From Oscillatoriaceae cyanobacterium M33_DOE_052 (GTDB taxonomy: Bacteria; Cyanobacteriota; Cyanobacteriia; Cyanobacteriales; Laspinemataceae), in NCBI GenBank assembly GCA_015296065.1, contig DVDU01000100.1, forward strand, positions 62,001 to 126,000: 64,000 nt of DNA. Reading direction: 5' to 3'. Positions 26,000 to 34,709 of this stretch are shown one piece after another. The notes beneath the pieces are model-generated. The model was given only the letters and a program-made list of their open reading frames with translations, had not been told where the DNA came from and made no database searches. The position numbers and the translations under genes were made by a program. The first letter of the stretch is position 1. Every line of letters starts with the position of its first letter.

Positions 26000-27940
26000 A
26001 TGACGACCCTGCATCCAGATACGATCGCCGAAGTGAAAAGCCGCAGTGACATTGTGGATGTGGTCTCCCAATATGTAGTCCTGAAGAAGCGGGGCAAGGA
26101 TTTCCTCGGTTTATGTCCGTTCCATGAGGAAAAAAGCCCTAGTTTCAGCGTTAGTCCTTCTAAGCAGATGTACTACTGCTTTGGTTGTGGCGCTGGGGGC
26201 AATGCGATTAAATTCCTGATGGAATTGAATAAGCGATCGTTTCAGGATGTGGTGCTAGACTTGGCTAGACGCTATCAAGTTTCCGTCCAAACTCTGATAC
26301 CGGAAGAGAGCCAAGAGTTGCAGCGTCAGCTATCGGTACGGGAGCAGCTTTATGAGATTTTAGCAGTGGCGGGGAGTTTTTACCAGCACGCTTTGCGGCA
26401 ACCTCTGGGTAGTCAGGCGCTGGCATATTTGCGCGAAGAAAGAGGGTTATCAGAAGAGACAATCCAGCAGTTTCAATTGGGTTACGCTCCTCCTGGTTGG
26501 GAAACTCTTAGCCGGTATTTGGTGCCAAAATATCCGGTGGAATTAGTGATGCAGGCGGGTTTAATTAAGCCTCGGGCTTCTGGGGGGGGTTATTATGATA
26601 TATTCCGCAATCGGATTATCATTCCTATCCATGACGATCGCGGACGGATTATTGGTTTTGGGGGGAGGTTGCAGCCGCCTCACCATCTGGGTTTGGGGGA
26701 GGTGCAGGAGGCAGATAGCTCGGCGATAAAAGAGGCAAAATATTTGAATTCGCCGGAAACCCAATTGTTTGATAAGGGGAAAACTCTGTTTGCTTTGGAT
26801 AAGGCAAAAGCTGCCATTACCAAGGAAGACCGAGCGGTGGTGGTGGAGGGGTATTTTGACGCGATCGCTCTCCACGCTCATGGTATCCAGAACGCCGTTG
26901 CTACCCTCGGAACAGCTATCAGCATCACCCAAGTGCGCCAGTTACTCCGCTACAGTGAATCTAAGCAAATTGTCCTCAATTTTGACGCCGATGCTGCGGG
27001 AACCAAAGCCGCCAACCGCGCTATTGGCGAAATTGCTGATTTAGCCTACAAAGGAGAAGTAAACCTCCGCATTTTGGGCATTCCTGAAGGTAAAGATGCG
27101 GATGAATACCTGAAAACCCCTGGCGCGGCGGCATCTTATCGTCAACTTTTAGAAGCAGCACCCCTGTGGTTAGACTGGCAAATCGAGCAAATTTTACTCG
27201 GAAAAAACCTCAAACAGGCAGACCAATATCAGCAAGTGGCGCGAGCGATGGTGGCGTTGTTGAAGGATATTCAGCATAGTGATACCCGCACTTATTACGT
27301 GAACCGTTGTGCGGAATTTTTGGCAATGGGTGAGGCTCGGACTATTCCCCTGGTGGCAAAGGATTTGCTCAAGCAAATCACCCGCCCCCACCAGAAGAAA
27401 CAACAAACCTCTGGGATGTCATTACCTGGATCGGGAGAGCGAACTCGTTTGACACAAGCCGAGGCTTTATTTCTCCGCCTTTATCTGCATTGTCCCGAAT
27501 GTCGGCAATTGGGGGAAGATGCTTTGGCGGCGGGTGATTTGGATTTTAGTTTATCGCATCACCGGTTTTTGTGGCAGCAAATTATGGAGTTGGGGCAAGT
27601 ATCTGCAACCTCGGATATTTCTAATCCTCTGCTGGATAAACTGCAAGAGCGATTGTTACATTTTCCCGAGCAAATGGCGAGTTTGCAGTACCTCTTTCAT
27701 CTGGACGAACGCACGGAGAGGGATATCCTGCGAGCTGGGGAATTGATTGTGGCTGCTGTTGCTGCCATTGAGCAGGTGATGTGTGAAAAGCGATCGCGCT
27801 ATTTCCTGAAGCTGTGGTCAGAAAGCGATCGCACTGGGGAACGCGATCGAGCAGGGCAATACCTCCAGGAATTCTACGCCGCCAAACAGCGCATCAAACA
27901 ATTAGACGAGCAACTAAACTTTTTGTATTTCTTCCGCTAG
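26000..27940 (+). CDS. dnaG: DNA primase
   Basis: 646 residues from ATG 26000. Synthesises RNA primers at the replication fork. The CHC2 zinc ribbon has Cys39, His42, Cys60 and Cys63 (LCPFHEEKSP, YYCFGCGAGG). The TOPRIM catalytic core shows VVEGYFDAIALH and LNFDADAAGTKAANRA, binding Mg through acidic residues. The C-terminal third is helical and should bind the DnaB helicase. An ATG 23 codons earlier is in frame but lacks the family's MTTLHPDTIAEVK start. Confidence 0.96.
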   Translation: MTTLHPDTIAEVKSRSDIVDVVSQYVVLKKRGKDFLGLCPFHEEKSPSFSVSPSKQMYYCFGCGAGGNAIKFLMELNKRSFQDVVLDLARRYQVSVQTLIPEESQELQRQLSVREQLYEILAVAGSFYQHALRQPLGSQALAYLREERGLSEETIQQFQLGYAPPGWETLSRYLVPKYPVELVMQAGLIKPRASGGGYYDIFRNRIIIPIHDDRGRIIGFGGRLQPPHHLGLGEVQEADSSAIKEAKYLNSPETQLFDKGKTLFALDKAKAAITKEDRAVVVEGYFDAIALHAHGIQNAVATLGTAISITQVRQLLRYSESKQIVLNFDADAAGTKAANRAIGEIADLAYKGEVNLRILGIPEGKDADEYLKTPGAAASYRQLLEAAPLWLDWQIEQILLGKNLKQADQYQQVARAMVALLKDIQHSDTRTYYVNRCAEFLAMGEARTIPLVAKDLLKQITRPHQKKQQTSGMSLPGSGERTRLTQAEALFLRLYLHCPECRQLGEDALAAGDLDFSLSHHRFLWQQIMELGQVSATSDISNPLLDKLQERLLHFPEQMASLQYLFHLDERTERDILRAGELIVAAVAAIEQVMCEKRSRYFLKLWSESDRTGERDRAGQYLQEFYAAKQRIKQLDEQLNFLYFFR

Positions 27941-27963
27941 GCCAACGAGCCAGTTAATTAATT

Positions 27964-28024
27964 GTCATTCCCGCGCCCTCATCTGTCATGCCCGCGCCCT
28001 CATATGTCATTCCCGCGAAGGCGG
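27964..28024. repeat. Three tandem 21-bp GTCATTCCCGCG repeats
   Basis: Units start at 27964, 27985 and 28006: GTCAT(T/G)CCCGCGCCCTCAT twice, then GTCATTCCCGCGAAGGCGG. They lie between convergent dnaG and the CHASE2 gene. The third unit is the common bacterial GTCATTCCCGCGAAGGCGG dispersed repeat. Confidence 0.8.
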
Positions 28025-28076
28025 TAATCCATAAAAACAACAATATAATCACTCAGATAAACTCTGCATTTTCCTA

Positions 28077-30176
28077 TTATTTTTGTTTAATCACCACCAA
28101 GGTAATGTCATCATCAATTTTTCGCCCGCCAATATAATCGCGTAAATCGGCAATTACAGCATCTTTAATTTCTTTTGCTGTTTTTTGGTGATTTTTTTGA
28201 ATTAATGCCACCATCCTGTCTAACCCATATGGCTCCTTATGTTTATTCCAAGCCTCCGTCACCCCATCGGTGTATAGTACCACCACATCTCCCGGATTTA
28301 ACTGTAATTGTGTCTCTCCCACAAATTCGATCATGCTATCCACCAATGCCAAGGGAAATCCTAAATCAATTGTATCAATTTGCTCCACAGTTCCATTATT
28401 TCTAAGGACAATCACCCCCTCATGCTGACCGGTAATTCTAATGTTGAGACTGTTTTCATATTGCAGCATTAAAAAGGTCGCATTTTTGTCGCAATTCATG
28501 CGCGCTAGATTTTCATAAATAACTTGATTTAAAACTATTAAAATTGTTTGTGCATCCGTACAATTTAATGCCATAATCGTCCTGACTATGGTTTGAATCA
28601 TAATCATTACTACGCCGCTTTCTAAACCATGACCAGTCACATCTCCAATCGCAGCGATGATGGTATTACCGGCTTTAAAAACATCGTAGTAGTCCCCGCC
28701 CACTTCATCAGCAGGCTCCATAAAAGCCGCAATATCTAATTCTAGGAATTGCTCTAATTCCCATTGATTTGGTAGCAACATTTTTTGAATTCGCCGCGTT
28801 ATTTCTAGCTCGGCGGACATTCTAATATTTTCGGCTTCTAATAACTGATTTTGAGCGGCAATTTTTTTGTTAAAATCAGCTAATCTGGCGTTATCTTGCC
28901 GCTCTAATATGGCTGCATAGCCCATCATGGTACTGGCAGATAGAAAGAGAGAAGATAGGGACGGTAGTAGCGGAATCCACCAACCCAGGACGAAAGCTGA
29001 ATAGGAGATCAAAATCAAACTGCCACCCACCAGAAAGAAGCAAAACAGAATTAAGCCTCCAAAGGAGAAGACGCTTTTCTGGAGAAATCGATGCAGTATG
29101 GAGCGAGAGCGTACCGACCAACCAAAAATGGCGCCGATGCTAGACCAGGCCAAAATCCACCCCCACTCTAAAGGTTTTGCCCAAACCCGCATCATGGGAC
29201 GACCTTCGAGAGCAGCATTCAAAATTTGGCTGGTGATATTGGCATGAATCAGGACCCCCGGCAAACGTTTGGGAAAAGCCGATAGGGAGCTGCTATACGA
29301 GGTGAAGAAACTATCATTAAGGCTGGCAGCCGTGGCACCAATAAAAACCAGCTTATCCTGTGCCCAATCCTCTGGCAAATTTCCCGTTAAAACTTCGAGC
29401 ATCGAGACAATTTGAAACCGATCTTCCTGGCCGCGAAAATTCAGCATTATTTGGTATCCTTTATCATCAGCATCCACATAACCACCGTCATTCTGAGCAA
29501 AGGGAATAAATGTAGCTTTTCCTAACTGATAATGCCGCTCTTTTCCCGGCACCTCTTGTAACTCGATGCCTTCTGGGGCTAAATACATCAGCGCCATTGT
29601 GGCACCCAAACCCACCATCTCTGCCCCTGATTCAGTTTCCAAAGACAGCAGACCGCGCCGCACTTTGCCATCTCCATCTAATACCAAGTCAGCCGCTGCT
29701 ACTTGACCCTGTTTCTGTAACACTGGCGGCGCATTAACCGTGGCGCCAAAATTATCTTTTACCACCTTTTTCACCCCAATCAGGTTAGGTGTTGATTTCA
29801 TCACCTGAACCAGCTTGTCATGGCCTGGTTGTACCGGTAAATCTCGATATAAATCCATGCCAATGGCGCGGGGTTTTGCGTCCCGGATTTTTTCGATAAC
29901 TTGGGCCAAGACAGCATCAGGAATCGGCCATTGTCCCACGGCTCTAATAGTGGCTTCATCCAGTGCTACTACCGTAATCCTTTCTTCGGGAGGTTCTGGG
30001 GGACGGTGGCGGAAAAATTGATCCAGAGCGGCCCATTCTAAAATCTGAAACATCCCCACCATGCGCAGGGTAATGATGGCTCCCGCTATTGATGGCGCAG
30101 TCACCAGCAACGGGAGCCACTTAATTGAGTTTTTCAGGATCTGTTTCAGTTGCACCGCCTCCATAATCTCTCCCAC
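28077..30176 (-). CDS. CHASE2-domain PP2C-type (SpoIIE/RsbU) phosphatase
   Basis: 699 residues. One N-terminal helix (about 20-40), a large extracytoplasmic CHASE2 sensor (about 45-330, with ITVVALDEATIRAVG and AIGMDLYRDLP), three clustered transmembrane helices (about 335-420), a coiled coil and a PP2C-like Ser/Thr phosphatase with EVGGDYYDVF, IAAIGDVTGHGLESG, VVLYTDGVTEAW and a final DDITLVVIK. The Mg-binding aspartates are intact. Family members dephosphorylate anti-sigma-factor antagonists or c-di-GMP-linked regulators. The start could be Met5. It closes the minus-strand CHAT/haemagglutinin locus. Confidence 0.9.
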   Translation of the reverse strand: MGEIMEAVQLKQILKNSIKWLPLLVTAPSIAGAIITLRMVGMFQILEWAALDQFFRHRPPEPPEERITVVALDEATIRAVGQWPIPDAVLAQVIEKIRDAKPRAIGMDLYRDLPVQPGHDKLVQVMKSTPNLIGVKKVVKDNFGATVNAPPVLQKQGQVAAADLVLDGDGKVRRGLLSLETESGAEMVGLGATMALMYLAPEGIELQEVPGKERHYQLGKATFIPFAQNDGGYVDADDKGYQIMLNFRGQEDRFQIVSMLEVLTGNLPEDWAQDKLVFIGATAASLNDSFFTSYSSSLSAFPKRLPGVLIHANITSQILNAALEGRPMMRVWAKPLEWGWILAWSSIGAIFGWSVRSRSILHRFLQKSVFSFGGLILFCFFLVGGSLILISYSAFVLGWWIPLLPSLSSLFLSASTMMGYAAILERQDNARLADFNKKIAAQNQLLEAENIRMSAELEITRRIQKMLLPNQWELEQFLELDIAAFMEPADEVGGDYYDVFKAGNTIIAAIGDVTGHGLESGVVMIMIQTIVRTIMALNCTDAQTILIVLNQVIYENLARMNCDKNATFLMLQYENSLNIRITGQHEGVIVLRNNGTVEQIDTIDLGFPLALVDSMIEFVGETQLQLNPGDVVVLYTDGVTEAWNKHKEPYGLDRMVALIQKNHQKTAKEIKDAVIADLRDYIGGRKIDDDITLVVIKQK

Positions 30177-30244
30177 CCAGCAAAAAGGGCTAAAGCTCTA
30201 CTACAAACCAAGAGGGCTAAAGCCCTACTAAGAACCCTTAAAGA

Positions 30245-30312
30245 GGGCGAAGCAACCGGGTAATGGGTTATCGCTGAGGGGGTGAGAGACATCAAGCCCG
30301 GTTGCTTCGCCC
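30245..30312. repeat. 16-bp inverted repeat GGGCGAAGCAACCGGG
   Basis: Perfect arms GGGCGAAGCAACCGGG (30245-30260) and CCCGGTTGCTTCGCCC (30297-30312) with a 36-nt loop, between the DUF928 and CHASE2 genes. Two GGGCTAAAGCCC-type palindromes lie just before it (about 30186-30230). Confidence 0.8.
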
Positions 30313-30328
30313 CTACGAACCTCGATGA

Positions 30329-31072
30329 TTAATTTTCCGATTCAGGGGAACTAACTACCGGCTCCTGAGCCAGTTCTGTTAACCCCACGGAATCGAGTAG
30401 TTCCTGCCATTGGGCGGCAATAGTGGTATCTTCAGGACGTGACTGCCTCAGTGCGGCTAAGGTTGCCACTGTATCATACCAAAATCCATTGGCGGCATAC
30501 AATTGGGCTTGTTTCAGAGCATCAGCGGCGTTTAGTTCTTGGGTTAGAGAAGCGCTCATTTCCCCCCTTTGCACCCATCCTTCCACTACAGCATCCCGTT
30601 GGCGGTTGGCCACATCACAAACTACCGCCACCGTCCACTTATACCGCTGACCTACTTCTAATTGGGGGGCATCTTGTGGCAGTTGCAAACCCACAATCCC
30701 TGCCGTCCCAGCTAATGCGATCGTGGTTTGGTAAATCCCCTGAGAATTTTCATCCCACAAACTTAACTCAGCTTGGCGGACTCCTGACTTAGAAATATTC
30801 ACCATCACTGTGGGATGTGGGGCGGTGGTAAATTCCCCATCAGTGGCAGGAATCAAAGCCGCAACAGGAGCTGACACATTCCCATCGGCCCCTTGACTCC
30901 CTGCTACTTGCAAGCAGTTTCCCCGCGCCGCACCCCCAGCAGTTTGCTCGGGTCTGCCCTTGGGTTTAAAGCTGACGCTTTGGGCGGTGGCTAGTGGCGG
31001 CACTGCCAGTAGCGCAAATAAAGAGAATGCTAAAACGGATTTGAGAGAGCCGGAGAATTTTTGCATCACCAT
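30329..31072 (-). CDS. DUF928-family exported protein
   Basis: 247 residues from the preferred ATG at 31070-31072 (a later ATG at 31066 is possible). A signal peptide (about 1-30, LAFSLFALLAVPPLATAQS) is followed by FKPKGRPEQTAGGAARGNC, PATDGEFTTAPHPTVMVNI and WTVAVVCD, the DUF928 pattern. In cyanobacteria this family commonly sits beside CHAT, CHASE2 and haemagglutinin genes, as here. The biochemical role is unknown. Probably periplasmic. Confidence 0.82.
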   Translation of the reverse strand: MVMQKFSGSLKSVLAFSLFALLAVPPLATAQSVSFKPKGRPEQTAGGAARGNCLQVAGSQGADGNVSAPVAALIPATDGEFTTAPHPTVMVNISKSGVRQAELSLWDENSQGIYQTTIALAGTAGIVGLQLPQDAPQLEVGQRYKWTVAVVCDVANRQRDAVVEGWVQRGEMSASLTQELNAADALKQAQLYAANGFWYDTVATLAALRQSRPEDTTIAAQWQELLDSVGLTELAQEPVVSSPESEN

Positions 31073-31307
31073 AATTTTACTACCAGGGAAATCTAATCTG
31101 AATCCGAAGCCCCACTGAGATAGCTTCCACAATATGTACCGAAAAACCCCTACTTAGAGAAACCGGGTTGCTCCGGCATCCCATTTTTTAACTATATTAT
31201 CACAATTTGGCCAAACACGTCGGCGATCCGTTGCACTTGAGCTGAAAAACTCCCGGTAGGGGCTTTTTCACAATTGCCCCTACATCTAAAATAACGGGAA
31301 AAGTTAA

Positions 31308-33974
31308 CTATTCCCAATTCCCCAACAGGACGAAGGGCGCCCAAAAGTAAGGATTTTGATATTTCGGGTTTTGCAAGAGCGTAATTTGAGCATTGCGTAG
31401 AGCTTCCGCCTTGCTCATTCCTGCCTGAGACAGTTGCCGATAAAATTCTGACATAAAAGCGGCTGTAGATTCATCGTTGACTTGCCAGAGGGTGGCTAAG
31501 GTACTGCGGGCTCCGGAGCGAATGGCGATACCCGCCAACCCCAAAGCGGCTCTGCTGTCTCCAGCAGCAGTTTCGCAGGCACTGAGGACTAGCAGCTCGA
31601 TGCTAGCGCGACGCCTACCGGCGTTCCGGCTAGTTTGCTGCCCCCCCCGCAACAGGCGATCGAACTCCTTCACGTTCACCCGCCCATCCCAAGTCAAAAT
31701 AAATGTGTCCGCTGCATTAGAGCTAAACTGACCGTGAGTTGCCAAATGCAGAATAGGGAAAGACAGTTTTTCAATTTGCTTTTGCAGGTTATCAGTGACA
31801 AACTCCTGATTGAGCAGTTTCTGCGTGGGAATCTCGGCGGCAATATCCGCCACTTCATTTGCCACCCCGGGTAAAGCCGGAAACCCCTGGCGCGCTTCCG
31901 AGAGCGCCGCAGTTATCGCTTTTAACTGTACCTGATTGAGAGGGCGAGGGTCTAAAAGTTGCAAACCAGGAGTGAGGGAAATACTATATTTTTGAATCAA
32001 ATATTGCTCGCCGTCGTGCAGAGCCGCCATAGGCAGATTTCTCAGGCTGCCATCCAACACAAAAACCAGAGTTTTAATCCCATTCGCAGTTAAATCTGCC
32101 TCGGCTGGGCGAATCAGCCAATCATAGATTTCCTGGGCTAATGGCAAGCGTTCTTGCTCAAAGGCAGTCCGTCTTAGAGAACTGCGGGCCCGGTTGAAGA
32201 TGGTTTCTAATTCCGCTTGGGATTTTGGCGTGGAATAGTGGCGTAAAGATTGACCGGGGATAGATAAGACCACTTCCAGACGATCGGCTAAAATAATCGG
32301 ATAAATCACCGCCGCCTGGGGGTCGATTTCATCGATCGGCTTCACTTCCGCATCAGCGCAAGCATCCCGGAAAAAGTTATCCAGTTCCGCCAATTGTAAA
32401 GCCTCAATGGTCTGCCGCGCTTGTTTGAGCTTATCTTGACTGGGAGATTTTTCTTTCAGGAGCAAACTCACCAATTCCCGATAGATAGGTTCTACACTAG
32501 AACGGAAGGAAAATTGCACATCCGGGTTGACCGCCACCAAATCCCCCCGGAGAGAAGCGATAATCTCCACAGCTTGGTTGTAGTGGCCGATCGCCCCCTC
32601 CCTGTCTCCCTGCGCTTGGCGAATTCGTCCCAACTGCCACAGCAATTGATAAGCAATCTCCGGGTGTTCCAACTGTGGCACCACAGTCAAAGCCTCATTT
32701 GTCAACGCCGCCGCTTTATCTAACTGCCCCTGTAGTTCCCATAACCGCCCCTGCGTCTCCAAAATATGAGCAATAATCGGCTGATTCCCCAAAATTCTCG
32801 CTGGTGGCAAGACCCGATCGAGCCCCTCAATTATCTCTGGTAGCGAAGGCTTTCCCAGGGGTGACTGCGCCATTTTAATCAAAGTTTGCGCCAGATTAAC
32901 CTGGGCGTACAGACCCGAACCGCCAGACGGAAAATCCTTCCCTACCGGTGGAAGACTCCGCCATAAAGTCTCGGCTTCTGACCATTTGCCCAAATCCACC
33001 AGCCAACTCAATTGGTTTAATTGCGCCTGCATCTGTATCGGCGAATTACCCGCCATTTGAGCAGCTTTCTGGTATAATCCTACAGCCTTTTGTCCCAGTT
33101 CCAGACGTTCTACCGCTTCTACCGTCGGTTGGTTCGCCACTGCCCGCGTTGTATTGCCCAAATTGAGATACAATTTCGCCTCTTCTTCCGGCATATTTAA
33201 CTTTTGCACTGCCTCTAACCCCAGGGATAAAACCTGCTCCGAAGCCTCCAACTGTCCCAAAACCCGCAACACATTCCCCAAATCATTAATCGCCCGCACC
33301 ATAGGCAATCTCAGAGCCTGATTTTGTAACCTTTGCTGTAGCGCCGAAACATCTCCCGCATCCACATCACAGGTTAGAGATTCCCCAGTTAAAGCCCCTA
33401 AAAGCGTTTCGCAGGCTCTGGGATACAAACCCAGCCCCTGTAAAGCCCGACTTTGATGAATTTGGGCTTGCATCCACTGGTCTTTAGCATCCAGTTCCCC
33501 GTAAAGTTTCGCCGCCTCCTGCCAAGCAGCCAAGGCTTCTGGCAGCCTACCTCTTTCCATTTGTAACTTACCTTGGATATCTCTAGTTTGAGCCAGAATT
33601 CTCGATTTTTCCCCGCTGGAGGGTTGACTTACTAATAAAGATATGCTATTATTAACCGCAACTTCTGCCGCATCCCACTGTTGCAGTTGTCCCACCGCAG
33701 CGGCCAGATTACTTAATGCCATTGCTTGATTGAGATAATCCCCCCGCGCCTCAAACTCCGAAGCCGCTTGTTGCAGTAAAGGCACCGCTTCCAGAAACCT
33801 GCCCGCATCATATAATTGTTTCGCTTGTGCCACTAATGGTAAATTCGCCGTTGGCGCCACCACCCTTGACCCTGGTGGCGTCACCGCAACTGTCGCGATC
33901 GGTATCACCACAGTCAGCAGCAGTGACAGACAAAATAAGAAAATTGGTTTCGAGACCGACTTAAGTAATTTCAT
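31308..33974 (-). CDS. Secreted TPR-CHAT caspase-like protease
   Basis: 888 residues. A signal peptide (about 1-30) leads into TPR-like helical repeats from about 35 to 510, then a CHAT domain. The catalytic dyad of the separase/caspase clan is intact: His747 in HLATHGQFSS and Cys800 in LSACETAAGD, with the FWAPFVLLG motif at the C terminus. CHAT enzymes are cysteine proteases activated through partner proteins. The signal peptide puts this one in the periplasm, unlike CRISPR-linked craspase (TPR-CHAT). Its neighbours are two large TPS-type exoproteins, so processing of those adhesins is a natural hypothesis. Confidence 0.9.
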   Translation of the reverse strand: MKLLKSVSKPIFLFCLSLLLTVVIPIATVAVTPPGSRVVAPTANLPLVAQAKQLYDAGRFLEAVPLLQQAASEFEARGDYLNQAMALSNLAAAVGQLQQWDAAEVAVNNSISLLVSQPSSGEKSRILAQTRDIQGKLQMERGRLPEALAAWQEAAKLYGELDAKDQWMQAQIHQSRALQGLGLYPRACETLLGALTGESLTCDVDAGDVSALQQRLQNQALRLPMVRAINDLGNVLRVLGQLEASEQVLSLGLEAVQKLNMPEEEAKLYLNLGNTTRAVANQPTVEAVERLELGQKAVGLYQKAAQMAGNSPIQMQAQLNQLSWLVDLGKWSEAETLWRSLPPVGKDFPSGGSGLYAQVNLAQTLIKMAQSPLGKPSLPEIIEGLDRVLPPARILGNQPIIAHILETQGRLWELQGQLDKAAALTNEALTVVPQLEHPEIAYQLLWQLGRIRQAQGDREGAIGHYNQAVEIIASLRGDLVAVNPDVQFSFRSSVEPIYRELVSLLLKEKSPSQDKLKQARQTIEALQLAELDNFFRDACADAEVKPIDEIDPQAAVIYPIILADRLEVVLSIPGQSLRHYSTPKSQAELETIFNRARSSLRRTAFEQERLPLAQEIYDWLIRPAEADLTANGIKTLVFVLDGSLRNLPMAALHDGEQYLIQKYSISLTPGLQLLDPRPLNQVQLKAITAALSEARQGFPALPGVANEVADIAAEIPTQKLLNQEFVTDNLQKQIEKLSFPILHLATHGQFSSNAADTFILTWDGRVNVKEFDRLLRGGQQTSRNAGRRRASIELLVLSACETAAGDSRAALGLAGIAIRSGARSTLATLWQVNDESTAAFMSEFYRQLSQAGMSKAEALRNAQITLLQNPKYQNPYFWAPFVLLGNWE

Positions 33975-33984
33975 AGTTTAAGCA

Positions 33985-34170
33985 AAACGCCAATATGTTC
34001 GTAGTAGGGCTTCAGCCCTCTTGGTTTGTAGTAGGGCTTCAGCCCTCTTGGCTCGTAGTAGGGCTTTAGCCCTCTAAGTAGTAGGGCTGGCACTGCCCAC
34101 CCTACAGAACCTCTTGGTTTGTAGTAGGGCTTCAGCCCTCTAAGTTCGTAGTAGGGCTTTAGCCCCTCCC
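33985..34170. repeat. Cluster of GTAGTAGGGCTTCAGCCCTC palindromes
   Basis: Five or six copies of the palindromic unit GTAGTAGGGCT(T/T)(C/T)AGCCCTC separated by 6-9 nt (TTGGTTT, TTGGCTC, TAA), plus one TGCCCACCCTAC fragment. Spacing is irregular and there are no unique spacers, so it is not a CRISPR array. The unit also occurs inside the GH3 gene at 60934-61031. Confidence 0.85.
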
Positions 34171-34246
34171 TCAATTGTGAGACTGTCTATCTAGCCTGAA
34201 ATTGCTCATTTGCTGGCGAATTGATGAGAGAATTTTGGCATCAAAA

Positions 34247-34390
34247 TCAGGATAACGTGGTCATCGCTGGAGATGAGCGATTTTTGCGTCTTTCCAGATA
34301 AGCTGTCAGAGCCGCTTCATCCGTTCGATGTTCCAGAAAATATTGCTTTAACTCTCCGTCGGACATAATTGAGTAATCAATTTGGCTCAT
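34247..34390 (-). CDS. DUF6887-like small protein
   Basis: 47 residues, starting MSQIDYSIMSDGELKQYFLE and containing HRTDEAALTAYLERR, which resembles a cyanobacterial small-protein family I know as DUF6887. A perfect AGGAGGTG ribosome site ends 5 nt before the ATG and lies inside the coding end of the upstream partner, whose stop overlaps this start (TGATG). Such pairs are widespread in cyanobacteria and are suspected toxin-antitoxin-like modules, though this is unproven. Its partner is interrupted by a MITE, so this gene may be expressed alone. Confidence 0.65.
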   Translation of the reverse strand: MSQIDYSIMSDGELKQYFLEHRTDEAALTAYLERRKNRSSPAMTTLS

Positions 34391-34672
34391 CAAGGCACCT
34401 CCTCTTTAGGCGTAATTTTCAACTCAATTTCTTCATTACAGCCTGTTCAGAAATAATCTGAACGGCTTTCAAAGTCCCTCTCCCTCCCTGGGAGAGGGAT
34501 TTAGGGTGAGGGCAATGTGTTAAACCACTCGTGAACAAGCTGTAAATCCCGCTAAAATGAACAGGTTTTTGGTTCTAGCGTCAAGGCAAACAAGGTGAAT
34601 TGGTTGGAACATTACATAAGTCAAGTGATCACAAATTCGATACAGACACCTCAATTGTGAGTCAGTAGGCAT
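34390..34672 (-). pseudogene. DUF6888-like gene split by a MITE
   Basis: The 5' part reads MPTDSQLRCLYRICDHLTYV and on to FILAG, the 3' part NEEIELKITPKEEVP and stop. Between them sits a 104-bp non-coding element (34439-34542) flanked by TA. Removing the element and one TA gives an uninterrupted frame ...KNLFILAGFNEEIELK... of about 60 residues that ends on the start codon of the next gene (TGATG). As it stands translation runs 9 codons into the element and stops at 34520. A clean, recent-looking transposon disruption. Confidence 0.75.
34439..34542. mobile_element. 104-bp MITE with TA target duplication
   Basis: Terminal inverted repeats CAGCCTGTTCA / TGAACAAGCTG (one mismatch), TA at 34437-34438 and 34543-34544, and interior TCCCTCTCCCTCCCTGGGAGAGG with TTTAGGGTGAGGGCAATG. 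TA duplication and no coding capacity suggest mobilisation in trans by an IS630/Tc1-mariner-type transposase. Related copies: 11496-11618, 24193-24328, probably 14730-14858. Confidence 0.75.
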
Positions 34673-34709
34673 CTTGCTCCCATCCAATGATAAATAATCT
34701 TCCGACCAA

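Noticed and set aside
33985-34170. Short regularly spaced repeats resembling a CRISPR array
   Set aside because: The unit is itself a palindrome, spacers are only 6-9 nt, similar to each other and irregular, and no cas gene is nearby. It is a dispersed palindrome cluster.
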